Shown here: positions 23,757 to 33,614 of the stretch, piece by piece
Numbering within the stretch: the stretch's first letter is position 1
Layout: each line of letters starts with the position of its first letter
Source: Septoria linicola
Lineage: Eukaryota; Ascomycota; Dothideomycetes; Mycosphaerellales; Mycosphaerellaceae
DNA: 64,000 nucleotides
Direction: 5' to 3'
NCBI GenBank assembly: GCA_024114885.1
Contig: CP099420.1
Span: 806,001 to 870,000, forward strand
Position numbers and translations under genes: made by a program
Notes under the pieces: model-generated
What the model was told of the DNA's origin: nothing
Seen by the model: only the letters and a program-made list of their open reading frames with translations
Databases searched by the model: none

Positions 23757-25073
23757 CTATGGACCGTTCCAGCGGTACAAGAACTCGCCGTCTGTCGAAA
23801 TCTCCAGATGACCGAGTATGTCGGGAACATCGCAATACTTATTCCAGATAATCGCATCCCATTCGTCCTCGGAGCTGGTCAAGGCGATGTCGCGCAGACC
23901 AAGGTTGATCAAGGTAGGATGCTCGATGACAAAATCCTGAAGCATGAGCACATTGATCTTGCCGCCGCGTAGGGAGAGAGTTGACAGCTTTGGCAGTGCT
24001 GCGTCGCCCAGCTCCCATTCGTCAGAGCCAAGAGTGCCACCTTGGATGAGTCCGACAATGTCGTGCGTCTTCTTATAGCCTGGCCCCGTGGCCAATAGCT
24101 CGATGGAGAGCACCTCGAGCATGACAGCCTTCTTCAAATGATGCAGCGTGTCGGCCCAGAGAGTGGCCCTCGAGAAGATTTCGACGAAGAGGACGAGGTC
24201 CAAAGTTGTAAGAGTGGAAAACATGTCTGGCAGCAGCTGCCTCCACCCCGGCTGCTTGCAAGTTACTCCCACTGGTAATGCCCATCTTCCTGGCACTATT
24301 CTGAGTTCATGGAGGCCTGACACGGCATCTTGCACCGCGCTCAGCAAAATCCCAATAGGCCGGATACTGTGCGCATTTTCCGGTTCGATGTTTCCTAGGA
24401 CGAGGCCCCCCTTCCGGACGAATTGGCCGTACTTGCGAGGCTTAGTCGGCGAGCATCTGCAATCAGTGAGCTTTACACGCTTCAATTTTCCGTGCTTAGC
24501 CAAGGCGCTGCCAATAAGACTGCAGGTCGTTTCTAGGTGACCGCATGTCACGGGAACCTTCGCGTTCCTGGAGAGCCAGTCATTAGAGCGCAGCAGTACG
24601 TCGCCCAGAACTTCTCGGATCAGCTCTTCAATAGCTCTGCCGTAGGTCTCTGAATCATCGTCGTCAAGATGCTCCAACGTCTCCCATGACGAAAGGTGGC
24701 GTTCCATATCTGCCAGACTTGGTACCGTATCTGTGCAGATGCTGAGCTGTCGGACAGCTGGACCGAAAAACTTGTGGTGCAAGATGGCTTGAGTCTCTAC
24801 CAAGCTGTTGATGTCCGCCGGGAGAACAACGAGGTTCTTGAAGTGCGCATTGGCAAAGAGTCGAGCCGCCTTATGGAAGCACTCGCGATTCGCACATCTC
24901 AAATTGTCGATATCGAGCGTATCGAGCTCGCTGCCGACGCACTCGGAGATCTCGACTGGCAGGCGGTCGAGTGCTGATTTCTGCTGAGATGTGGTAGATA
25001 CGTCACTACTGCAGCCTTAAACGTCGAAGTTGAGGACAGGCAGTTCATGCTGCATAGCCAATGAGGACGCCAT
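23757..25073 (-). CDS. F-box domain protein, paralogue A
   Basis: Hypothetical F-box protein. The long exon (24983-23757) reads DRLPVEISECVGSELDTLD and NLRCANRECFHKAARLF, an F-box at its N-terminus, then about 360 residues of unassigned but regular sequence (FFGPAVRQLSICTDTV, LSTLSLRGGKINVLMLQDF). This frame has no ATG before the F-box. A possible first exon at 25073-25023 encodes 17 residues beginning MASSLAMQHE. It joins in phase through a 39 nt GT-AG gap containing the only stop; 39 nt is short for a fungal intron, so the 5' end is tentative. The total would be 425 aa. It stands head to head with a frameshifted paralogue at 25428, sharing about 350 bp of upstream DNA. It would act as an SCF ubiquitin-ligase adaptor if functional. 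Confidence 0.65.
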
Positions 25074-25427
25074 CGAGTTGACTAATGCGCTCTGTCTGAA
25101 TAGGTGCAGAAGTTGCAGATTGTGTTAAAGTTCGGTGCAAGAAACAAACAGAGCAGAGCTGCAAGATTCTAGGCACGGACTTCTTCAGTCTTATTCACTT
25201 CGTAGACGTGAATAAGCGCCCTGGCATCAGTTTCTATTCACCTTCAAGACTGAGGAACCTTAGGCCGGCATGTGACAATGGGATCTACAAGCTCAGTTGC
25301 ATTGTCGAGTCATTCACCTCGTGCAAGCTGACATTAGGTAACCCAGTCTGTACATTCCCTGCTTCTTCCTCTTCCTTCATCAACTTGACTACCTCCAAAC
25401 GTCGCGGTCCCCATCGGACACAGTAAC

Positions 25428-26440
25428 ATGAATACTCGGGAAGCTGCCAACCAAATCAGCATCGTCACCATGTCATCTCTCACACTTACAGACCTGCCTG
25501 CAGAACTTTTCGAACGCATCGGCGAGTTCCTGCCCCTCCAGGTCCTGCGCAACATTAGACTGGTCAACAGAGAAGCCAACAGCAAGACCCTTCGCCTTTC
25601 GCTCGAGTCGGCTTCTTTGAAGTCAGCATCTTGGTTTGCTACAGCAAAAGCATCCGCGAAGCCGCCAAGGTCATCGACCACGAAGTCTTCAGCTCTGCAA
25701 TCGGTCAGGTCAACCTTTGTATCGATACAATCATTTCTGAAGACACTGCTACTTCCGATGAGACTCGCACTGGGATCTACGAAATGGCTGTCGACTGGCA
25801 GGAAGACGAATCGATTCCGTGGCCAGCGAATCAAGGAATCCAACAGGAGCGTGATCATATGAGCGCTACGGGAGAAGATAGAGAGCTCTTCACGCAGATC
25901 CGGAACAAACTCAAAGTCATCGGCAAACTCCAGACTTTGCACATCACTGATACACTGACAAGTTGGGGCGACTATAGCTCCACGAGTTGTGTTCCGATCG
26001 CATACGACTTCAACTACTGCACAGATGCTTTCTGCTTCTCAGCCATCGACGCTCCCAAGCCCGTCGGACTAGCTTGTGCGCTGGAAACACTGTTCGAAGT
26101 TGACGTGACGTGTCTATCCACCTTCTCAATGAAGCCCACGAGCTGGGCATTCTCGGTGTCAAGAGGTTGCTGCTCAAACTCGACACTCGACGCTCAGCTC
26201 TTCTCCAAGCTCCAGCATGTGACTCTCGTACTACATAGCGAAGGCCAAGTCGCCAATGAGATCTCTACATTTCTCAATCACATTCTAGCTCAGCAATATG
26301 AGAACACTCGGACACACGCAAGACTTGCGCGCCAAACTCTTCTGAATGTTCTTGATTTCATAAACACGCGAAAAGGGGCGTACTTTCCATTTCTCCTTTT
26401 GCTAGCTTTGCTGCCTGGGAAGCGGCCCAAGGCTCTGTAG
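25428..26440 (+). pseudogene. F-box domain protein, paralogue B, frameshifted
   Basis: Related to the divergent neighbour. The frame from 25428 reads TDLPAELFERIGEFLPLQVL and NIRLVNREANSKTLRL. Near 25590-25600 the homologous reading changes frame to RVGFFEVSILVCYSKSIREA, EVFSSAIGQVNLCIDTI and later MKPTSWAFSVSRGC with LFSKLQHVTLVL. These align with paralogue A: NLRCANREC, LHHKFFGPAVRQLSICTDTV, PGRWALPVGVTC, MFSTLTTLDLVL. No GT-AG pair can bridge the compact junction, so a one-base indel is the simplest reading. The protein would also end about 100 residues before paralogue A (stop at 26440). A single sequencing error could mimic the frameshift, but the shortened C-terminus also suggests degeneration. 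Confidence 0.65.
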
Positions 26441-26534
26441 CCTTGCGTTTTGGTATCTAGTCTCTAGATGGACTGTTGAGACTACCTCTTCAGAAGATGG
26501 TGTATTTGACAGCCATCCGCAGTGTGCTGACTCC

Positions 26535-27611
26535 TTAGAATGCCGGCCTCCCTTCACTCCCTTGACTTAACCTCCTCGGATCGCCCTTTTCAATCAAATG
26601 CGTATGCAACGCCTTGACTTCAGGAATGATCAGACTCTCAATTTCCACCGCTTCTTCCCCTGTCTCCTCCGCCACTCCTGCGGAGACGCTCTTCTGTCTC
26701 CGGTTCTGCGGTACTCGAATCCACTTCTCGCCTCCGCCTGCACTGACGAACAAGACTTCGAACTTCCTCGTGTTAAGCATGTTCCCAATGACCAAATGAT
26801 GTGCATACTTCTTCAGAGCGTATGCGCATTTGTCTTTGAGGAGAGCAGGATCTGTTTCGAGTTTAAAGGAGACGATCATCGCGCGAGGTGCCCAGCCATC
26901 GACGAGGAGTTTGAGGAACTTGGGTACGGGGTCAAGGTCTATTTTCAGAAGTTTGCCGTCCATGTGGGCTGCTGGTTCTTTTGTTTGTTGGCGGTCGCCA
27001 TCCGTTAGATCCTTCTTCTTGTTGAAATCTTCCGAGCTTTGGATTTTGTGCTCGACCATGCGCTCGGCAGGGACGAAGAAGTCGGATACTGCGGCTGCCA
27101 AGTAGAATAGCGCATTGGCTCCGAGGGGGTGCATCAGAGTCGCGAGATCGCGAAGGTGCCAGAGGTATTCGTTGACTGTGACGAAGGGTAGGAGAAGGAG
27201 AGTGTTTTCTTTCTTGGCTTTACGGTATCGCTTGAGAAGGTCGCCCATTTGATGTTGGTATCGTGATTGAACTGCGACCGGACCGTCCTCGGAATACGAC
27301 ATGTAGTCGAGGAAGCAATTTGTGCTATGGCTGTAGTGGCGCGAGTAGGGTAGAAGGGAGAATTGGCGGTGCAGGAAGATGACTGCGTAGCCATTTTCGA
27401 GAAAGTACTCTGCTGAAGTGGCGCCTCTAGTTCCAGCAGAGAAGTTGTCGATGAAGCGGACAGTCTGGTTTTCGAGAGGAACAGTTGTGCCGCCTGATGT
27501 GACCAGGGCGACTCTTCGCTTGGCATGGGCATGCTGGTTGATGAAGGCACGGGCAATCTCGTTGTGCTCGTCCAGATCTTGAGGCTTGGGGTTCGCGTCG
27601 AAGTACTCCAT
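26535..27611 (-). CDS. cab2: Phosphopantothenate--cysteine ligase
   Basis: Catalyses the second step after pantothenate phosphorylation in coenzyme A biosynthesis, coupling 4'-phosphopantothenate to cysteine at the cost of a nucleotide; cytosolic. Single exon, 358 aa from ATG 27611; an in-frame ATG at 27701 would add 30 residues. Key motifs are RRVALVTSGGTTVPLE (nucleotide-binding loop), VRFIDNFSAGTRGATSAEYF (the near-invariant family signature), a lysine-rich ALFYLAAAVSDFF segment, HKIQSS and MIVSFKLETDP, and a terminal HLVIGNMLNTR. The eukaryotic enzyme stands alone without the CoaC decarboxylase half of bacterial CoaBC, as here. It is divergent from SLU7, with about 380 bp between starts. 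Confidence 0.93.
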   Translation of the reverse strand: MEYFDANPKPQDLDEHNEIARAFINQHAHAKRRVALVTSGGTTVPLENQTVRFIDNFSAGTRGATSAEYFLENGYAVIFLHRQFSLLPYSRHYSHSTNCFLDYMSYSEDGPVAVQSRYQHQMGDLLKRYRKAKKENTLLLLPFVTVNEYLWHLRDLATLMHPLGANALFYLAAAVSDFFVPAERMVEHKIQSSEDFNKKKDLTDGDRQQTKEPAAHMDGKLLKIDLDPVPKFLKLLVDGWAPRAMIVSFKLETDPALLKDKCAYALKKYAHHLVIGNMLNTRKFEVLFVSAGGGEKWIRVPQNRRQKSVSAGVAEETGEEAVEIESLIIPEVKALHTHLIEKGDPRRLSQGSEGRPAF

Positions 27612-27991
27612 GATTGCGACTTGTCTGTGGATTTGATAAGAGTGACCTTGTGTGAAGTTGTCGTTCTTTTGAAGTTCTTGGTGGTCAACCCGGTTGATCA
27701 TGAATGAAGAAGGCACGAAGTGGAAGAGTGACCAAGTGCAGTTCCATGTCTGCGAAGCGTGCAGTGAGCACGAGTGGCAGCTTTCCGTTTTAGTGGGAAA
27801 ATCATCATCGGTATGAGTGCTGCAGCGTCACAACTCAGCACGTCGGTCGAGATGGGCACTTTTCGGCCCGAGGAAGCTTCCATTCTTGTTCTTGTTGTTC
27901 TAGAATATTGCTGTCTATTGGTATCCATAGTTCTACACTTTCCTTTACGTTGACACAGCACAACACACAAGTCTGCTGTGATATCGCCACC

Positions 27992-29464
27992 ATGCCTCCC
28001 AATCCCGCATCGGGCGCGAACAAGGACGCGCCCAAGTCCAATGACCGCAACGAGTACATCCCGTCTTTCATCGCCAAAAAGCCCTTCTATATCGACGACT
28101 CGACCGTCTCATCCGATGCCGACTATCTCGAGCATCAACGTCTGCAGAACGACAATCAAAAGGAAAAGGACTCTCTCGCAGCGGCGCAATGGTACAGTCG
28201 AGGCGCAACGAAAGGCCCCGCCGCCACCAAATACCGCAAAGGCGCCTGCGAGAATTGTGGGAGTATGTCGCACAAGGAAAAGGACTGTCTGCAGAGAAAG
28301 CGCAAAAAAGGCGCGAGATGGACGGGAAAGGACATTCAGGCAGATGAGGTGGTGGGCAAAGTGGAGTTGGGTTGGGACGCGAAGAGAGATCGCTGGAACG
28401 GGTTCGATGCCAGCGAGTACAAGGAAGTCATCGAGGATTACGAGGCGGTCGAGAAGTTGAGGAAGCAGGCGGCGACGAACGGTGAAAATGGGGAGGACGG
28501 GGCGGAGGACGGCGACAAGTATGAGGCAGAAACCGACATGGGCAGGAAGCAGGCCACTTCGACGAGAAATCTACGACTGCGAGAAGACACGGCGAAATAC
28601 CTGGTCAATTTGGATCTTGACAGTGCGAAATATGATCCCAAAACACGCAGCATGATCGACTCGGGCGGCGGTGATTCGAATAGTCTGGATGCCGATGACG
28701 GATTTTCCGGGAAACAGTCGGGCGATGCTGCAGAGTTCGAACGAGCGCAGACATATGCGTGGGAGACGCAAGAGCGGGGCGACAAAGACAAGATTCATAT
28801 CCAGGCCAACCCCACAGAAGCACTTCTCATCCGAAAGAGAAAAGCAGAGGAGGAAGTGCAAAAGGCAGATGCCAAGAAGAAGATGCTGGCCGACAAGTAT
28901 GGTGTGCAGGACACGTCGTCAAAGCAGACTGCAAAGCTGGCCGCTGCTGGTGTGACGAGTAGCGAGCGCTATGTCGAATACGACGAGAGAGGACGCATCA
29001 AGGGTGAAGCAGAGAAGAAGGAGAAGAGCATGTATCCCGAAGATGTCTACATCAATAACCACACCTCCGTCTTCGGTAGCTGGTGGAAAGAAGGCCAATG
29101 GGGCTACCAGTGCTGTCACAGCACAGTCAAAAACTCCTTCTGCACTGGTGAAGCCGGCAAAACTGCTTTCGCCGAGAGCGATCAGTTTTCTCGAGGCCTC
29201 ACGCTACCCTCGGCAGAAGAATCAGGGAATGCTGCGGAGGTGGAGCCAGAGACGGCAGCAATGGAAGAAGAGAGTGAGGAGAAGCATATCCCGACCGGAG
29301 TCGATCGACCGGAGAAGCAGAGTCAGGATGAAAGCAGGAGAAGGTTGGCGGAACTTCAGGCTGGTGTGACGGAGGAGGATATGGAAAAGTATCGACGAGA
29401 GAAGACGAACGCCAACGACCCCATGGCGAAGATGCTCGGGAAGGATGAGCTGCTGGGCATGTAG
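27992..29464 (+). CDS. slu7: Pre-mRNA-splicing factor Slu7
   Basis: Second-step splicing factor that acts in 3' splice-site selection within the nuclear spliceosome. Single exon, 490 aa, starting at ATG 27992 (MPPNPASGANK). It contains the expected N-terminal RNEYIPSFIAKKPFY segment and the CCHC zinc knuckle CENCGSMSHKEKDCL (about residues 86-100). The conserved KRDRWNGFDASEY block follows, then the acidic hinge, RNLRLREDTAKYLVNLDLDS, and the PEDVYINNHTSVFGSWW block characteristic of the family. The C-terminal part is Glu-rich. The length is within the fungal range. The frame extends upstream of 27992, but the chosen ATG has a good CCACC context and matches the family N-terminus. Confidence 0.95.
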   Translation: MPPNPASGANKDAPKSNDRNEYIPSFIAKKPFYIDDSTVSSDADYLEHQRLQNDNQKEKDSLAAAQWYSRGATKGPAATKYRKGACENCGSMSHKEKDCLQRKRKKGARWTGKDIQADEVVGKVELGWDAKRDRWNGFDASEYKEVIEDYEAVEKLRKQAATNGENGEDGAEDGDKYEAETDMGRKQATSTRNLRLREDTAKYLVNLDLDSAKYDPKTRSMIDSGGGDSNSLDADDGFSGKQSGDAAEFERAQTYAWETQERGDKDKIHIQANPTEALLIRKRKAEEEVQKADAKKKMLADKYGVQDTSSKQTAKLAAAGVTSSERYVEYDERGRIKGEAEKKEKSMYPEDVYINNHTSVFGSWWKEGQWGYQCCHSTVKNSFCTGEAGKTAFAESDQFSRGLTLPSAEESGNAAEVEPETAAMEEESEEKHIPTGVDRPEKQSQDESRRRLAELQAGVTEEDMEKYRREKTNANDPMAKMLGKDELLGM

Positions 29465-29707
29465 AGGTAGATAGGGCATGTATGCTAGGCCGACGAAGCG
29501 CTCGAAGGTCTATTGCTCTCCAAGCATAAAGTGCTATCATTACAACGATTCCACTCGCCATGCTCTTCCTATCGCGGTCTTGCACACACAGACCGCACGC
29601 AATGCAGCTGGACCAGACGATTCATGAGAGAAGATTTCACATGAGAAACAGAGCAATGCTTTCTGCTTCTTACACACTCAAAAGGTACAGAACTAATAGT
29701 TCGCCTC

Positions 29708-29738
29708 CTTCTTCTTCTTCTTCTTCTTCTTCTTCTTC
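29708..29738. repeat. (CTT)n microsatellite
   Basis: About ten CTT/TTC units directly abut the stop codon of the tannase-family gene on the minus strand. In its mRNA this is a GAA-rich start of the 3' UTR. Confidence 0.9.
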
Positions 29739-31346
29739 CTACACGACACATTCCCACGCATCCACACTCGTCCAATTCCCCGGACCAACATACCGATTCC
29801 TCTTCGGCCACTTACAATGTCTCCGTTCAAACTCGATACCATCCTTCTTCTCATCATTCACATATTTCGTCCCAATCACACTCTCCGGCGCAGCCTCAGC
29901 ACCCTTCTCCACCCACTCCACCATCCTCCTCAACACATTATGCTCCGCATCACTTTCCCCTCCGCTTTCCTGCCCAATCTGCCACGCGCCATCTCCGCCC
30001 GAACAGTGTCCCATGCCGGAGATGCGGAAGAAGCGGTAGAAGGAATCGAGTTCGGAGGGGGAGAGGGACATGGTCTCTGCGACGTGGGAATAGTATCGAG
30101 GAGAGTTATCGGAGGATATGATTCCATCCACTAAGCCGTGGTAGTGTAGGAGTTTACCGCCTTTGTTGCGGAAGGCGGAGAGGTCGCCGGACCAGGTTTC
30201 GATGTTGAAGGGGTTGAGAGAGGAGGCGTAGGCGGCGAGGGAGGAGTTGAGCGAAACAGAATCCCAGTTGGGATCTTGCAGGATGGCGTAGCGGTACCAG
30301 TCTGTTGTGTAGGGGAAGGGTTGGCCGTTGTAGTATAGTCTCGATGCGACGAGTTCGGAGCCGGGTTGCATGCGCGGGTAGATGAGGGAACCAGCTTCGC
30401 CGTAGTATGGCGAGAAGATTTGCGTTACGGTGGAGACTTGTGGGGCTGTGAGACAGGTGGATGTGTTGGTTGCGTGGGAGGGGCATTCGATAGCGACGGG
30501 TTCATAAGTGCAGAGGGAAGGGTCTTCGATGATTCCGTCGACGGCGCCGTCGAGAGAGTCGCATTGCGCGAGAATGTCGGCGTGCACGAGAGCCCATTTG
30601 GCGGGGGAGAGGTAGGTCGCGGACGTGTTGCTGCCGGTGATGGGGAGGAAGTGGCCGGACCAGGCGGAGAGGTTGTTGAATGCTAGGGCGGGAGCGCCGG
30701 CGAGGATGCCGTCGAAGAGGTCTGGGTGGTCTTGGGCCATCTTGAAGCCTTGACGGCCGCCGGTGGAGCAGCCGGCGTAGTAGCTTTTGGTATGAGGTTT
30801 GCTGTAGAAGGCGTAGGTGAGGGCTTTTCCGACGAGGGTCTCGGTGACGATGGAGCGGTAAGCAAAGTCTTCGACGACATCTGCGTTTTGGTAGAATGCG
30901 TTGCCGGCTGTGCCGTTGTGGCCGTCATTGGAGCCGACTGCTGCGAAACCAGATTCTGTGCCATAGGCGATGTCTTCATAGGCTATGCAGCCGTTCAGTC
31001 CGCCATTGCCGACAGAGAGGTAGCGGCCGGTCCAGTTTGTGGGCAGCCAGGCTTCAGCTGTGATTCCTGAGCGGTTGCTTGTTGCGACGTAGAAGGCTAC
31101 TCTACACAGATCGACGGGTGCGACTTGTGATGCTCGATCACATGTTACCAGTTCTGGAGTCGACTGGTCCAATGTGAGGTTCGTCCCAGCCGCGACATGC
31201 TCAGAGAAGTTGATCGTAACTTTCGGATGGCTGAACGACGATGCTATGCTTGAGCAAGCAGACGCCGGGTCTTGTATGACTGCTTGAGCACCTGCAAGAG
31301 ATATGAGGCTCAAGCCAGTAATCTTGTCCTTGAAATTCTTGCCCAT
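29739..31346 (-). CDS. Secreted tannase/feruloyl esterase-family esterase
   Basis: Extracellular serine esterase that would hydrolyse plant phenolic esters (feruloyl or galloyl). Single exon, 535 aa from ATG 31346; an in-frame ATG at 31400 exists but is directly followed by a GTAAGC that looks like a splice donor. The N-terminus has a short basic region and the hydrophobic stretch ITGLSLISLAGAQA, read as a signal peptide. The family CS-D-HC arrangement is visible: GCSTGGRQG with Cys193-Ser194, HGLVDGIISSDNSPRYY with the Asp, and SGMGHCSGG with the His-Cys pair. A calcium-site-like DGAVDGIIEDPSLC also fits the tannase fold. Many N-glycosylation sites and cysteines support secretion. Substrate preference cannot be read from sequence. 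Confidence 0.92.
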   Translation of the reverse strand: MGKNFKDKITGLSLISLAGAQAVIQDPASACSSIASSFSHPKVTINFSEHVAAGTNLTLDQSTPELVTCDRASQVAPVDLCRVAFYVATSNRSGITAEAWLPTNWTGRYLSVGNGGLNGCIAYEDIAYGTESGFAAVGSNDGHNGTAGNAFYQNADVVEDFAYRSIVTETLVGKALTYAFYSKPHTKSYYAGCSTGGRQGFKMAQDHPDLFDGILAGAPALAFNNLSAWSGHFLPITGSNTSATYLSPAKWALVHADILAQCDSLDGAVDGIIEDPSLCTYEPVAIECPSHATNTSTCLTAPQVSTVTQIFSPYYGEAGSLIYPRMQPGSELVASRLYYNGQPFPYTTDWYRYAILQDPNWDSVSLNSSLAAYASSLNPFNIETWSGDLSAFRNKGGKLLHYHGLVDGIISSDNSPRYYSHVAETMSLSPSELDSFYRFFRISGMGHCSGGDGAWQIGQESGGESDAEHNVLRRMVEWVEKGAEAAPESVIGTKYVNDEKKDGIEFERRHCKWPKRNRYVGPGNWTSVDAWECVV

Positions 31347-32058
31347 GATGCCTGACTGATAGAGGCAGAGGCAAATCCAAAGTAACAAAAGGCTTACCAT
31401 ACGAGAACGAAAGCAGGGCTTGCGGTAACTTATTACATACCCAGTCGGGGCAGTGGAAGTACGCCATCTGAATCAAGCCTTGAATTAGCCTATGTACCTG
31501 CACCTGGAGAACATGGTTCCCCAGATGGGGTCCCTCCGTGTCTCCACAAAGAAGTGGTTGGAATCTATGCTGGTGTTACGTTGCACCCCGCATAGCTCTG
31601 CAGCTTGTACTGCTTAGGGTAGCTCGGCAGACACCGCGGCATTGGATTTGTACGCACTACAGAACAGATGCCAGTATACAAATGGTAGGGTGTCGTTTAG
31701 AATTTAGAAGTGAGGTGACGAACGACCTCGGTTAGCGGTGCAGAACCTGCCGAGATGAGGACCGGCAGATGGAGTCTGCTTGGCGGAAATGTATCCGTGG
31801 TTGATTGTTCCGTGGTGTCGGTCTTGGTAAGCATATATATAGATCAAGCTATGATACATGAAGAAGCAGCTGATGTTGACCAGGAGGTTTGAGTGCAGAT
31901 GCGCTTGTTTGGAAGTGATGCGAGAGATCAGGCTCTTGCCAGCTCAGGGGCTGTGCCAAGAACATAATCTCGTACTGTGGACAACCGTCCACAATGAATT
32001 GTTGTCGAGACAAGCATGTCTGTGCTACAAAGCTAACTTTGACATATGGCACGCTCGC
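31347..32058. other. Intergenic
   Basis: 5' region of the esterase on the left. No coding feature recognised. Confidence 0.4.
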
Positions 32059-32688
32059 TCAAGCCCTTCCTTCGCTCTCGAACCTTGCTATCTCCACCTC
32101 TCTGTTGCGATGCTGCTGCTCATCCAGTCCATCATAACTGGCAAGTCCACCAGTCTCATACCAGCCTCCATCGTCAGGAATCTCCTGATTGTCGGCGAAC
32201 TCCTCGAAGTTCATGTTCGCGATCTCAAGATTGCACCACATCAGATAAGCTGCAGACCATGGCATACGAACTTTCTTGAAGCCATCTCCCGTTGTGAGCT
32301 TCGGCCCAGAAATTTCTATGTCAGAATCGAAAATCTGATAGAACACGATGACAGTTTCGTCCGTAACTCCCTGCTCATCCAGTGCAAGGAATAGACCTGG
32401 ACATCTGCGTTTTGTACCTTTCTGTACCGCTTCTAAGCAGAAAGCCGTGAGTTCAGCTATCGTTGCACCAGCCCAAACATTTTGCCAATTCTCGGCAGTA
32501 ATGTCGCCTTGAGTTGTTTCGGTACTGCGAAGGTCTGAAAGCTGATCATCAGGGTCTGCTGTGTCTCGCGATGTCACGACGTAGAAACGATCGCCAGATT
32601 CATGAGCCCAATCCCGTAGATGTAGGAGGAGACGATTGACGATTTTGAAGTCTGCGCTAGCTGCGGTGATGAAGAGAGTGCCCGCCAT
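32059..32688 (-). CDS. DUF6924-like hypothetical protein
   Basis: Single exon of 209 aa from a clear ATG at 32688. The C-terminal half has YLMWCNLEIANMNFEEFADN, which resembles the conserved 'NNLSIANMDFEEFAD' block I associate with the DUF6924 family, found in actinobacteria and fungi; the preceding PGLFLALDEQGV segment also fits. The family function is not known to me. No signal peptide or membrane helix is visible, so a cytosolic protein is likely. The family assignment rests on memory of one motif and should be taken as tentative; the reading frame itself is convincing. Confidence 0.65.
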   Translation of the reverse strand: MAGTLFITAASADFKIVNRLLLHLRDWAHESGDRFYVVTSRDTADPDDQLSDLRSTETTQGDITAENWQNVWAGATIAELTAFCLEAVQKGTKRRCPGLFLALDEQGVTDETVIVFYQIFDSDIEISGPKLTTGDGFKKVRMPWSAAYLMWCNLEIANMNFEEFADNQEIPDDGGWYETGGLASYDGLDEQQHRNREVEIARFESEGRA

Positions 32689-33614
32689 GTCCTTGGTATT
32701 CTCGAATTGAGCATCTTGGGATCATGGCACATCTATCTGTCGGTGGGGGACACATTCTGAACGATACGTTCGCCACTTGTTGCCTGGTAGCTGCCTGAGC
32801 TTACAGAAGGCTACTGATCCTTCAGCCTGCTTGGCGGTCCAAGAGGTTTACATCATCCGCTTCGAAGCAAGACGCTACACCGTGTTGATTGTTGCCTTTG
32901 ACCACATGATACAGACGTGGTCAGGTGAATCTAGCCAGGTTCGGTGCTAACTCTGGTCTCCGGTTCCGACCAGCTTCAACGATCAGCGTCGTCAATGCTT
33001 GAATACTTTTACGATGGTCAGATATGCCAGGGCTAGACGTGTTTGCCGAACGTGGTTCCTAGCATCACAGTGCCAATTTCCGCTCGGAACAAGGGAATTC
33101 TCACAGCTATCCTTGACAGACAGAAACTCAAAGTCGGGCCCGCACTGTGAACTGCAGGCTGAGCTCCGCTTTCGCCTGAATCGGCCAACTTTTGATTCGC
33201 GCGTAGTACTCGGGCTCTGTTGAATGTCCGACATAGATTGAGTGAGACCGAAATGGATGTCACGATTGGACAACCGAATGACGCTGATCGCTGTCTCGTC
33301 CTGGGGTCAGAGCTGCAGGCAGCGGTAGCAATCTACTTTCGTAGCTCCTTGCTGTATGGTATTCATATGCTGATGTGCGAAGCTGACAGGTTCCAGAAGC
33401 AGGAACTGAGATCGAGCTATGCCCGCTAAAAGACACAAAAGAGCTCAATTGGCCTCTCCTTCTCATGCTCACTGATCCGATACCACAGCATCATCACAGA
33501 CAGCTTCGAATCCAGTATGACGACGATCAGCATGGTACTGAGGCAGATGAAATGTCGATGAGAAGTGTATGAGCTGACTGACGTTGTACACACTAGCCGC
33601 AACACGAGCTCAGC
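32689..33614. other. Intergenic between divergent genes
   Basis: Separates the DUF6924-like gene (minus) from the methyltransferase (plus). About 900 bp presumably hold both promoters. No gene or repeat recognised. Confidence 0.4.

Noticed and set aside
29569..29811. Poly-arginine protein on the minus strand
   Set aside because: Produced by translating the CTT/GAA microsatellite after the esterase stop codon.
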